From: Haliclona indistincta
Lineage: Eukaryota; Porifera; Demospongiae; Haplosclerida; Chalinidae
Length of the DNA: 64,000 bases
NCBI GenBank assembly: GCA_964017065.1
Contig: OZ024783.1
Coordinates: forward strand, 4,430,816-4,494,815
Reading direction: 5' to 3'
Part shown: positions 23,087 through 37,639 of the stretch, in pieces
How the letters are laid out: the number at the start of each line of letters is the position of its first letter
Position numbering within the stretch: position 1 is the first letter of the stretch
Notes under the pieces: model-generated
Database searches by the model: none
What the model saw: the letters and a program-made list of their open reading frames with translations, nothing else
Told to the model about the DNA's origin: nothing
Made by a program: the position numbers and the translations under genes

Positions 23087-24274
23087 TCACTGCAAAGTGG
23101 CTATTTGTTGGTAGTTGTTCATAGCTGAGAAGACTTGATGACGTACTGACCCGTACGGAGGTGGAGTGATTGCCGAGTGTGCCTGGGACTCCCAGTAGCC
23201 ATTGCTAGTGGTGTACGGGTTTGTGCTTGGAAGAGAGTAGGGGTTGTATGGATGTACGGCTGCGCCAGACGGAGCTGGGGAAGGAGGAAAGTACGGGTCA
23301 CTGCTGTAGGCTAATGGAGGGTCGTAGTACGGATGAGGGGAATCTGTGGGGTCAAATATTAGAGAAATATCGTGTGAATAGTGTTCGAAATTGCTAGCAG
23401 AGACTAAAATTAATGTGGATAATTTTTAAATCACATGCAATATTAATTTTGCTCAGTGGTGTGCATGATGTGGATGTTATTTACATTGTCCAGAGTAAGG
23501 GATATAGCTGGGTGACTGCAGGGTCTGTGGATAGGTAGACTGATAGTGAGGCAGGGATGGTTCCCACATGTCGGGGACTTGGGGTGGAAGAGGCGTAGCA
23601 TACTGTCCCTTGAGTTGCCCGGGCACTCGAGGAGTGTCTGAGTATGGGTCAATGTGAGGATGAACTAGATAGCGAGAGAGCTCGGGGTAGAGGATCGTAG
23701 GGTTGCTCTGCCATTGGGCCGCTGGGAATTGATGCAGTAGAGGTTGCTGGGACAGGGTTGAAGGTGGTGGAAGAAGGGAGGGAGGAGCAAGTGATGGAGA
23801 TGGTGATATTGAAGCGGTCTCGAAGGAGGAGCCTGTTTGGGATAAATGATTGTTGCAGCTTGGAGAGGGAATGAAATGGTCATTGAGCAGTTGGGGAGGG
23901 CTCATAGAGAAAGCCATTGAAGAGGTGTCAGTGAATGAAGGAGAGAGACATTGTTCAGGGATTGGTAAGTTCAGATTGGCTGCTGAATGCTGTGCTGCTG
24001 CTCCTTGAAGAAAAATACCATCGATCACACGAGACGTGCGAAAACTGTGCTTACCACTACAGCTGTCTTGGTGCTGGTAGCTTTGAGGGTCCGAGGAAGG
24101 CGTCGTTGGAAGAGAGGACTCCTGCTGCAGCAAGGCCCGTGCGAAATGCGCGTCCACCTCGTCGCAGACGTCGCTGTAGTACGTCACCACAGTGCTATCG
24201 GTCGCTTCGTCCTCAGTCGCTGCAACCGTCTCCTCCAAAATCAGCTCGTTTCCTGTCGCTGCACACTCGACCAT
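23087..24274 (-). CDS. Vestigial/VGLL-type TEAD cofactor
   Basis: Two exons (23485-24274 and 23087-23343) join in phase to give 348 residues. Near residue 30 the segment VVTYYSDVCDEVDAHFARAL closely follows the Tondu (TDU) motif of Vestigial/VGLL1-3, in which an aromatic strand is followed by VDEHFxRAL. TDU binds the TEAD/Scalloped transcription factor. The rest is low complexity, rich in Pro, Ser, Tyr and Gln, with many DPY/NPY repeats near the C-terminus, typical of a disordered activation region. Only one TDU is seen, unlike VGLL4 with two. The protein should act in the nucleus with TEAD. The exact orthology (Vg/VGLL1-3 against VGLL4) is judged from the motif only. Confidence 0.75.
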
Positions 24275-24637
24275 TTTCAGTAGTTGTAGCGGATGGAATC
24301 TCTACTCGACAAACAGCAACGGGACAAGACGAGGCGATCGCGACAGCACTAGTGGAGAAATGCTATCGTGCGAAAGCGAACCCTCACTAAAAGCAAGATC
24401 TTTCCATAAAGGCGAATGTGACGATTAGACAAGCTGCACAAGGAATTTCCTCCAGAGGTGCTTGCAACGCTTGACGGATTAGCGAACCAGTTAACTCTTC
24501 GGCTCGCCAAAGACACCGCAATAGGCGACGTTTACACCACGTGTGCGCGGGAAACATCGCTACTTTGCGCGGGAAATGTCGACTTCGCAGCACAAACAGC
24601 TAAATCACATAAAGCGGCAATGATTTAAAAATTAATT
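24275..24637. other. Intergenic with an unexplained open frame
   Basis: On the + strand, 24422-24628 is open for 68 codons without an ATG and has protein-like composition (KEFPPEVLATLDGLANQL). An acceptor-like gattag lies at its start. It could be a terminal exon of a gene divergent from the Vestigial-like gene, whose promoter should lie near 24280-24400. No upstream exon could be joined in phase, so it is not called as a gene. Confidence 0.3.
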
Positions 24638-25953
24638 CTATTTTGGTGTCTGCGTGTCGGGTTCAGTTTGCACTGCGTCCTCCTGCAGAAGAACACGGAC
24701 TTAATTTCACAGACAACACATTGCATTGAACTCACATACCTCTGTGGGTTTCGCCTCTGTAGGAGTACCATCGGATATGTACTTCTCCCACTTTTCTAGT
24801 CTCTCATCTCGCTCTCTCGACGTCTCTTCAATCTGTGCACAAATACAGCAAAAGAATGATCCGGGCAGACTTAAAAATTATCATGCACCATCCAAATTTT
24901 GATGTATAAAAAAATTTGAACCCTCTTACCTGATAATTTGTGAATCCGTCCCATTTGAACACCTCTAGTTGATTGCCTCCAAACCATCGCCCGTTCATTT
25001 TCGTCACACACTGATCAGCCGCTTCCAATTCACCAAACGCTACTGAAGCTACTCCATCAGGATGCCTCTGTGAAGAAAAAAACGAAGACCGAAAAGATTT
25101 TAATCAAATTTCAAATTTTTAAATTTGAAGTGGTGTTTCTCACATCGAATATTATCACTTTCTTTACTGGTCCTATTTTTTCGCACTCTGATCTCAGGTC
25201 ATCTCTGATATCAGTGATCGCAGTGGGATCATCCTGTGTGATACTATCATTGACCACAATCAGGGCTGATCAAATCACTCACATCGAACTCTTTTGGGTC
25301 GAAAAGATGCTGAAATATAACTACCCTCTCCCACTTTTTCCCAATTTTAGCGTCATCCTTTTGTTTTCTTTCTCTCCAATCCAGTAATCTAGATCACAAA
25401 CACAATATTCATGGTCCTTGCAGTAAGATTGTAGCTTGCTTTTCTTGTCCTTTGCCTTTCTTCTTTTTCTTTTGGTTCTTTTTCTTCTTCAGCGATGGAT
25501 TGTAGCTACCCTTTTGTTGAAACTGAGCCTATACAAAAGTCATCATTGTACTCAATCATGCACTCACCCACTCACTCACTCACTCACTCACTCACTCACC
25601 CACTCACTCACTCACTCACCCACTCACTCACTCCATCTCTCCTAGTTATAATACACAAATTCACATTATCTGTCTCACCCTTTGTACTGCGATCTTCTTT
25701 CCATTGAAGATACTCTGGTCCAGTAGTTGCAGCGCTAGCTGGACAGACTCCACTTTAAGATAACAGCACAGACCGTCTCCTTTCTGCTCTCCTGTTGGTG
25801 TCTTATAAAGCTTGATCTTTGGAGAACCTGGACACAGAAGAGAAAGAGGGGGTAGATAGGGAGAGAGAGAGAGGAGAGAGAGAGGAGAAAGGGAGAGAGG
25901 AAGAAAGGGAGGAAGGGAGAGAGAGAGGGAGGTATGGAAGGAGAGTGGTAGGT

Positions 25954-25988
<35 letters not shown>

Positions 25989-28046
25989 GAGAGGGAGAGG
26001 GAGAGGGAGAGGGAGAGACGGAGACGGAGAGGGAGAGACGGAGACGGAGACGGAGAGAGGGAGGGAGGGAGGGAGGGAGGGAGGGAGGGAGAGAGGGAGA
26101 GAGAGGAAGGGAGAGAGGGAGGAAGGGGAAGAGAGAGAAGGGGGAGTGAGGGAGGGAGAGGGGGAACGAATGACATCTATCATTTTTTCTTACCATCTTC
26201 CTCGTCCATTATGATGCCGCATTTTCTCATGAGAGTGACAAATTCTTCTTCAGTTGTGTCCAGAGGCATGTTCGACACATAGACACTGGTGTTGTGCTCA
26301 TCATCGATGTCAAACCAAGCTACAAAACCAAGAAAAATAATTGATCTTAGGAAGCTAAGAGGTCTGAATTCAAGACAGCAAACAAGTGGTGTGCAATACA
26401 ACTTCTAAACCCCAGGATAGTAGCTCACAGGAGTACTGACCGTGCCTTGACCCACTGCAGGTGTGGGCAGTCCCACCTGAACCTCTAGTGGTCAGTGAGA
26501 CACAGCCAGTGCTACATGTACATGTGGTGCTACCCAATCTCCTATCTTGTCAAATGCACACAAAGATTACCTACTCACCTTGTTCTTGAGCTTTTCTCTT
26601 TTTTTCATTACTTGCTCCCTAATGCAATACAGAACAGGCATCTTTAGTATTCACATTAGTGATGCACCAATACATATACCACAAATCGGTATCGGTGAAA
26701 TTTTGACGGTATCATTAATATCGGTATCAGTTCTTAGAGCCCTTTCCTCACCAATACATGTGTATGTGTACACTAGTTTGTCTTTTGGTACAGTAAATAT
26801 TTTATCAATGCAAGTGATGTTACTTCTCATGATTCTACTACTTGTTTATTCAAAGTCATACCTTTTGGATAAGTTAAAAAGCATGGATTTGTATCTGTCA
26901 TGATAACTACCATTTTTTCATTGAAACTACAGTGTTCCACACGAAGAGAGTAGAAAAATATTTTTTTTACATATTGCATCATATCTCAGGAATAAATAGT
27001 CCTACAGTCATGTTGCATGTATCATTATGATCCCCTATCCTTACTAAACACCCTGGTTTATATGGCTTCTTGTCAGATGACACACACGTGACACAAAATG
27101 GCGGGATGTACTACTGTCTGGAAAAAAGTGTTAGGTTGGGATTTCCAAAACTACTGCTAGTTAAGATCTGTTAACGCTGCAGTAAGACCTTCACATTGGG
27201 TGCTTACCTGTGGGCAGCGTGGTTGGCCTCGATCAGCTTTACTTCGTCGACGAAGAGGAAAATATGGCTTTCGCGACAGGCCAAAGTGTTAGGTTAGGGA
27301 AATCCGACTCCTTGGGAGTTAAGCTCCAAAAATAGAAGACTGCAATGCTAAAACATTCATCTTTACCTTAACGCTCGCACGGCGTCCCTAGAAGTGAGCA
27401 CCGCGACAAGCGCGACTCTTTTCTACAAGAGAGCTGTTTTCGGCGGCCATTTTGCGTAGACTAATGTATTACAGTGATTTGGCGTGACGTCATGCATTTT
27501 TAGCAAATTCTTGAATTTTTCTACTCTCTTCGTGTGGAACACTGTAGTTATCGGTATCGGTTTCAAAAATCTTGTATCAGTGCACCACCAATTTACATAC
27601 CTCTTTGTTCTCATCTTTGCTGTCCGCTGCCTTCCCACCAGTAGCAGCTGGTGTGGTGCCTGCTGTCTGACCCTTTTGTTGTTTGGGTGTGGACCCCGGC
27701 TCAGGAGGCAGATCGTCATACGACGTTGCAATGCCGTAGCTAGCTTGATATTGTGCTATGAAATCATTATCAATCTACAATAAAAATGCACAATTTGGGT
27801 AATCAGTCCACGTGCTGTACAATATGAACTCTGCAGTGGCGGGAAACATACCTTTGGAAACCACGCCCTCTTAGCATAGTCCCATTCATACACCGTGCCG
27901 TCGCTAGGATCCACGAAAGTCCCTTGCGCCTGCTGGTCTGTCGTTGCCGCCTCGGCTTGTGGCTGCTCACGCGTTGCAGTTGACTCCTCTTGCGATCGCA
28001 GTTGGAACTCGAACTCCTCGAGCTCTTGCTTCTCCCTCGACGACAT
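24638..28046 (-). CDS. HTATSF1: HTATSF1/CUS2 U2 snRNP-associated splicing factor
   Basis: Eleven exons on the minus strand: 27852-28046, 27601-27774, 26579-26618, 26194-26319, 25679-25827, 25440-25528, 25283-25388, 25144-25233, 24930-25067, 24740-24832 and 24638-24682. They join in phase to give 414 residues. Landmarks in order: GTVYEWDYAKRAWFPK, then RRM1 (TSVYVSNMPLDTTEEEF, KGDGLCCYLKVESVQLAL), a lysine-rich linker, and the UHM-type RRM2 (ERVVIFQHLFDP, HPDGVASVAF, GRWFGGNQL). The factor helps U2 snRNP bind the branch point. The long acidic C-terminal tail of the human protein (755 residues) is absent. The intron after exon 6 (25389-25439, 51 nt) appears to be GC-AG. Intron 2 holds nested transposons and intron 4 a GA microsatellite. 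Confidence 0.92.
25838..26165 (-). repeat. (CT)n microsatellite before HTATSF1 exon 5
   Basis: GAGAGG-type repeat on +, hence CT-rich on the coding strand, ending about 10 bases before the exon 5 acceptor (exon edge 25827). Long reading frames across it are artefacts. Confidence 0.9.
26657..27590. mobile_element. Degraded hAT-type element interrupted by another element
   Basis: The left end tagtgatgcaccaatac and right end gtatcagtgcaccacca are imperfect inverted repeats, followed inward on both sides by atcggtatcgg-type sequence. Flanks are attcacat (26649-26656) and atttacat (27591-27598), an 8-bp duplication with one mismatch. This fits an old hAT element. It occupies nearly all of HTATSF1 intron 2, and its right duplication abuts the donor of exon 2. 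Confidence 0.65.
26925..27549. mobile_element. Inner element with TIRs of about 40 bp, nested in the hAT relic
   Basis: The ends aactacagtgttccacacga and its complement extend inward through gagagtagaaaaat. The unit is 625 bp with no transposase motif. Its position inside the outer element dates its insertion as later. Confidence 0.7.
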
Positions 28047-28084
28047 GCTTGCGTTTGCAAAGGGTTAACCACGCCTCCTTCAAC
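28047..28084. promoter_or_regulatory. 38-bp head-to-head interval HTATSF1/TP53RK
   Basis: The two start codons are divergent and only 38 bp apart, so the 5' UTRs must be tiny, or each transcript must begin inside the other gene's coding exon. A bidirectional promoter is inferred. The interval contains ggttaaccacgcctcc. Confidence 0.6.
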
Positions 28085-28798
28085 ATGGACGTCAACATGG
28101 CTGAAGACGACACGACATCTTCCTCCCTTCCCGCGGCACCCGAGCCGTCCTGGAAGCTGCTCAAACAAGGCGCAGAGGCTAAGGTGTACTTGGGAAAATT
28201 TGAAGATAAAGACGCAATCATAAAAGAGCGTTTTCCAAAGTCCTACAGAGTGCCTGCTCTCGACAAGAAACTCACAAAGACAAGAATGGCGCAGGAAGCT
28301 CGTTCCATGGCGCGCAGTCAACGCAACGGCGTGAAAGTACCAGCTGTTTACCACCTGGACCAAGAACGCAGGCTAATCTTCATGGAATATATTAGCAATA
28401 GCATTCTAATGAAGGACCACATTAAGTCGCTTAATGTCGCCTCTGACAGCGATGCACTAGTGGAAATAATGCAGTTGATTGGAAATGTACTAGGGAAGCT
28501 CCACGATGCAAATCTGATCCACGGTGACCTCACAACTTCGAACATGCTCGTTGAAACCACATCCAAAGAAATCACCGTGATTGATTTTGGGCTCAGTTTC
28601 GTGTCAGCATCTGCCGAAGACAAAGGAGTCGATTTGTATGTGCTAGAGCGTGCCTTTCTTAGCACACACCCTGCGACAGAGAAGCTGTTTCAAGTGTTGC
28701 TTGACGGCTATGCTGCTACATCAAAGAACAGTGAAGCTGTCTTGAAGAAGCTCGACGAAGTGAGAATGAGAGGAAGAAAGAGAACAATGGTCGGCTGA
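28085..28798 (+). CDS. TP53RK: TP53RK/BUD32 (PRPK) kinase of the KEOPS complex
   Basis: Single exon of 237 residues (human 253), start MDVNMAED. This is an atypical small protein kinase/ATPase with a reduced glycine loop (KQGAEAKVYLG), the family signature FPKSYRVPALDKKLTKTR, the catalytic loop HGDLTTSNM and the DFG motif VIDFGLS. The C-terminus is the conserved basic tail RGRKRTMVG. In KEOPS it supports t6A tRNA modification together with OSGEP/Kae1. An upstream in-frame ATG at 27944 lies inside the HTATSF1 coding exon and is unlikely to be used. No introns, unlike most neighbours. Confidence 0.95.
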   Translation: MDVNMAEDDTTSSSLPAAPEPSWKLLKQGAEAKVYLGKFEDKDAIIKERFPKSYRVPALDKKLTKTRMAQEARSMARSQRNGVKVPAVYHLDQERRLIFMEYISNSILMKDHIKSLNVASDSDALVEIMQLIGNVLGKLHDANLIHGDLTTSNMLVETTSKEITVIDFGLSFVSASAEDKGVDLYVLERAFLSTHPATEKLFQVLLDGYAATSKNSEAVLKKLDEVRMRGRKRTMVG

Positions 28799-29869
28799 AG
28801 CAAACTAGAATGTGTACATGTATGTTGTTAAAAATTGCAAAATCACTTCACATTACACGATGTGCATCATTTGTGTGCTCAGAGTCACTATATGTTTACT
28901 TTTAGCCGCTTGATTTGAGGCTGCTAGACACAAAAGATGATTGTGAGCGACTTTAGGGCACGTAAATTTAATATTCTGTTCTGGTCCCTTGATGGTCAAT
29001 TTTTTAAGGTCAATGTACATGATTTTGTAATAAATTACAGTCGCCTATCTTGTCAACATTCATGGTTGGTGTTGGTCAGTTTATTGACCTTATTAGTTAA
29101 ATGTACCGTACAATTCTTAAAAGGAACAAAGCCTGCAGGTTAATATTTTAATTTAAACAGCCTGGTCATTTTTATTCGACTGGTTAGGCCAGAAACAGAA
29201 AATTAATTTGACAAGTTGACAGAGACAAGTTATCTATTGTCTATGTTTTGTACTAGTTACATGCTTTCAAGTTTTCGTACAATTCTCTTAACTAAATAAC
29301 TTTATGAACGTTAAAAACAATTTTTTGTGAGATTATGTTGCTCGTTCACTAACAACAATGTTAGGTAAATAAAACAGTCAGTCACGAATCCTCCTTGTCA
29401 AACTTGATTCTGCATCTCTCAAACTTGTAACTTGATTGAAAATGACAACGGGTTTTCTTTGTCTTGCCTAGATTTATAGATAACAGGTGTCTAATAATTT
29501 CAATCTGTTCTGCTTTGTGTCTTTCAAGACCCTTCGAGCGGTGTCTTACTCCCTCATGAGTAACAATCGGTGTTTGCTCCGAATCTTACGAACTAACTTT
29601 TGCAGTTTTTGTGCTGTCTGGATAAAAACAAAATAAAAAGGAAAGAATATGAAGCAGAGAAGGGTTAATTAGAAAGTAACAACATGGTAGGAGCAAAAAT
29701 TAATATGAACGAAAGAGATTGAAGTTGCATGTCGCCGAAAGTTGCGAGCTCTGCTTTTGGCTTTAATTTAAGTTGGTCTTACTTCGAGAGGATAGATGGT
29801 TGAATGCTCGGTGATCAACTTGGTAAAGGGACTGGTGATATTAAAGGATTGACAGGATGGATTGATTAA
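28799..29869. other. Intergenic, AT-rich
   Basis: 3' flank of TP53RK. Possible polyadenylation signals (aataaa) occur near 29030 and 29367. No gene was recognised. Confidence 0.45.
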
Positions 29870-30690
29870 TACTAGGCCGCCATGGCAAACTGGTAGAATA
29901 AGAGGTCTCTAGTCATGTCATCCAGATTGTTTTGGCCTGTAAGGGTGGATAAGAACTTTTGGCGAATGGATAGGTATAAAGGTCTTATCGATGTTGGGGA
30001 TGGTTCTAGAAAGGAAAGACTATGCATGGGTGAATGCAGCGTAAGCAGCATGAGGTTGAGATTGGGCAATGACAGATATTTTTTTGATTTCCTGGATCCA
30101 TCCGTTGATTTTGTTTTGGACATAGGACTCAACAAAGGAGGAGGAGCCTAGGGCAGCGCCAAAGTATCGTTGGCCCTCGGTACCGGTGGTGATAGAAACA
30201 CCTGGATTGTTAAAGAGTGATTTAGCTTGGTCAGAATAATCTTGTTTGACTATTAACCAAGATTTGGAGGGGTTTGGATGATATCCATATTCAGAACCGA
30301 TGTTTTGATTACCAACAGCAGAAGCATCATCAGCAAACTATATCTGTTTGGTTGTCTCGTCATGAAGAGAGGAGTGATAGACATACATAGCCATGGGAAG
30401 CGGATCGCCTTGCGTGGAGAGAGCAAGGTTTCACCATCAATGAAGAGGAGTATGTCATCTCTGTAGGTAGAGAATTGTGGAAATTGGAGGGCTTGTAGCA
30501 TCAACGAGAAGAACTGCATGGGACTCATCTGAAGAGAAAATCTGGAATACAGCATGTATAGCAGCTTCACATCCTGAAATGTGCCCAGCACAGACCTGCA
30601 GGGGAGCAGCAGACTCCTGGATGACTGATTCACTCAAAGTGTTGGCAATGGCTTTGCAGTTTCTTTGCAGATGATGCCTGCTTCAGCAAT
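29870..30690 (-). pseudogene. Decayed reverse transcriptase of a retrotransposon
   Basis: The minus strand reads as a reverse transcriptase across several frames. Segments are LSESVIQESAAPLQVCAGH with GCEAAIHAVFQIF, then TYRDDILLFIDGETLL, then the catalytic box FADDASAVGN, then GYHPNPSKSWLIVK, TEGQRYFGAALGS and QSQPHAAYAAFTH. Stops and frameshifts separate them (for example a stop just before FADD). The pattern is that of a retroelement reverse transcriptase frequent in marine invertebrate genomes. No intact ends were found, and the relic is only part of an element. Confidence 0.85.
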
Positions 30691-30885
30691 CTCCGTGTAT
30701 TTTCCCGTATACGCGTTCGTTGCATATCCCACGAGCGATCATTCATTTCGCACAACCAATGGTTGTCAGTACTTGTACGGTATTCACAACTGTGCAACAA
30801 TATTCACAGCCACAAAATGATATTCACAAGTGCAGAATAATATTCACTTATGAATATTAATAATGACCAAGAATATTTCGTAAAC

Positions 30886-31140
30886 TTAATATCCACAGCA
30901 GACTACTTCACTCTTCTTTTTGTCATAGTTCTGTTCTTCAATACTATAGTTTATAATCTGCTCGTCTGCATCACTGCATTGAATAGGTTCACGAAGCCAC
31001 GAGTACTGCTGCTGCATCATAGAGAACTCGTCCTCTTCACTCTGCACTGGCTCATCTTGATCGTGTCTTGTTGCTGGCTGGGGGAACAGCAGTGGACCTG
31101 AGATCCTCTCTGCTAACAGTTCCATTTTTGCAAATAGCAA
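30886..31140 (-). CDS. Hypothetical small protein
   Basis: An 84-codon frame divergent from TFB1M, with start codons at 31140 (MLFAK) and 31125 (MELLAERI). It is acidic and Gln/Glu-rich in the middle (SEEDEFSMMQQQYSWL) and ends in KKKSEVVCCGY. No domain was recognised. The head-to-head position (123 bp from the TFB1M start) and biased composition suggest it is real, but it could be a first exon or chance. Confidence 0.35.
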   Translation of the reverse strand: MLFAKMELLAERISGPLLFPQPATRHDQDEPVQSEEDEFSMMQQQYSWLREPIQCSDADEQIINYSIEEQNYDKKKSEVVCCGY

Positions 31141-31260
31141 GTGTTTTTATTTCTCTAGGCAAGTAGCAGATTCTGGTAGCGGGAGTTCAAGAACTAACAT
31201 AGATTTTGCCCACGCGTAATTATCGTACCAGGAGGGAGACCCTGTCAATTAGTAGAATGA

Positions 31261-36053
<4,793 letters not shown>

Positions 36054-36580
36054 TTTTTGAAGTTTTTTAATTTTTAAAAAGTTTTTCATTGTGACAATAA
36101 CTATCATGAATCATGAATTTTATATTCCGCTTTCACCCAGACATAATAGGGATACTGAGTTAAAATTTTTATCAGACTTACACCTTAACCTTAATTTGAA
36201 AAAATAGTCTCCCGCTAGTGTTCGTGAAACTCCACTGTATCTACGATAGAATCTGTAGCATCGGTCAATCTGGTAAGCTCTACGTGTTAATACAGCATTG
36301 AAATATAAAATTATTTTAGGCTAAGTTTGCTGGTGTGAAGCTTCTCTCATTTATTAGATGTATCAAGCCCCCGATCCTAAACTGTGGAGACAAAATTAAA
36401 ATTTCGTTCCTACTGGTGTTCAGTTTTGTGAAGGTCAACTCTATGATTGAAATACAGGTTTATTTGCATTTGAAAAAAAATTAAAAGTTTGTAGATTTGA
36501 ACATTAGTTAGAAAGGTTGGGCAGTGACTTGGTGAGTGTGAGAGTTTCTTGGATTGAGAGATGTGGGTTAACAATGGTGG
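36054..36580. other. Convergent 3' region of TFB1M-A and the YIPF3 fragment
   Basis: AT-rich and nearly identical to 42560-43080 in copy B, so part of the segmental duplication. No gene. Confidence 0.6.
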
Positions 36581-37354
36581 TTAGATGACCTTTGCAACAA
36601 CTGTAAGGAAGGAGAGATGAGTGAGTGAGTGAGTGAGTGAGTGAGTGAGTGAGTGAGTGAGTGAGTGAGTGAGTGAGTGAGTGAGTGAGCAAGGGAGTGA
36701 GTGAGTGAGTGAGTGAGTGAGTGAGTGAGTGAGTGAGTGAGTGAGTGAGTGAGTGAGTGAGTGAGTGAGTGAGTGAGTGAGTGAGCAAGGGAGTGAGCAA
36801 GGGAGTGAGCAAGGGAGTGAGTGAGTGAGTGAGTGAGTGAGTGAGTGAGTGAGTGAGTGAGTGAGTGAGTGAGTGAGTGAGTGAGTGAGTGGATGAGTGA
36901 GTGAGTGAGTGAGCAAGGGAGTGAGTGAGGGAGTGAGTGAGCAAGGGAGTGAGTGAGTGGGTGAGTGAGTGAGTGAGTGAGTGAGCAAGGGAGTGAGTGA
37001 GTGAGTAAGGCCTGACCTTCATATACTCTGTGGTATGCTAGTCTCAGGTACAGGATTGAGAGGAGATGAAACACGACAGCGACTGATGATAATATGAGTC
37101 CATCTTTGAGTGACCAACTCCTTGACATGAACATGCCGACCTTCAAACAAAGAAAACAGGATATTACAAAATTAAAGCTTGTGTTTTGAAAAACAGATCG
37201 TTTTGTTGAACAATCAGTAATTTTATGCTACCATTTTAGCTGCTGTGATTCCACCAATCAGAATCCACGCCGGGTAGAACACCCCGGGAGTGCCGTAGTG
37301 ATCGCCTGCTGTGCTGAGCATTAGTATGGTGCAGTGACCAGTGAGTGAATAACC
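36581..37354 (-). pseudogene. Duplicated YIPF3 fragment, exons 7-9 only
   Basis: Exons matching YIPF3 exons 7, 8 and 9 lie at 37232-37354, 37017-37140 and 36581-36600, with intact splice sites and one visible amino-acid change (GDHYGTPG against GDHYSTPG). Exons 1-6 are absent: beyond exon 7 come an AG repeat, the N gap and an unrelated decayed transposon gene. Without exons 1-6 it cannot encode a full protein. Confidence 0.85.
36616..37008. repeat. (GAGT)n array with GCAAGG interruptions
   Basis: About 390 bp of gagt tetramers in the last intron of the YIPF3 fragment. The paralogous intron (43101-43238) holds only about 110 bp. The array is ACTC-rich on the coding strand, upstream of the last acceptor. 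Confidence 0.92.
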
Positions 37355-37383
37355 CTTGACAACAAGAGAGAGAGAGAGAGAGA

Positions 37384-37583
37384 NNNNNNNNNNNNNNNNN
37401 NNNNNNNNNNNNNNNNNNNNNNNNNNNNNNNNNNNNNNNNNNNNNNNNNNNNNNNNNNNNNNNNNNNNNNNNNNNNNNNNNNNNNNNNNNNNNNNNNNNN
37501 NNNNNNNNNNNNNNNNNNNNNNNNNNNNNNNNNNNNNNNNNNNNNNNNNNNNNNNNNNNNNNNNNNNNNNNNNNNNNNNNNNN
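37384..37583. other. Assembly gap (200 N)
   Basis: Exactly 200 Ns within an AG microsatellite. The equivalent array in copy B (43594-43735) is complete. The size is probably a placeholder, and the join between the duplication and the following sequence is unproven. Confidence 0.98.
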
Positions 37584-37639
37584 ACTGGGAAGGTTTGAAC
37601 AATGCAAACACTCACATCCTTCTGTACAATTTTTTTTTT

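Noticed and set aside
27944..28084. N-terminal extension of TP53RK by 47 codons
   Set aside because: It lies inside the HTATSF1 first exon on the other strand; the family start fits the ATG at 28085.
36504..37146. THSLTHSL repeat protein
   Set aside because: It is the GAGT tetranucleotide array translated; real YIPF3-like exons are only the short in-phase segments at its edges.
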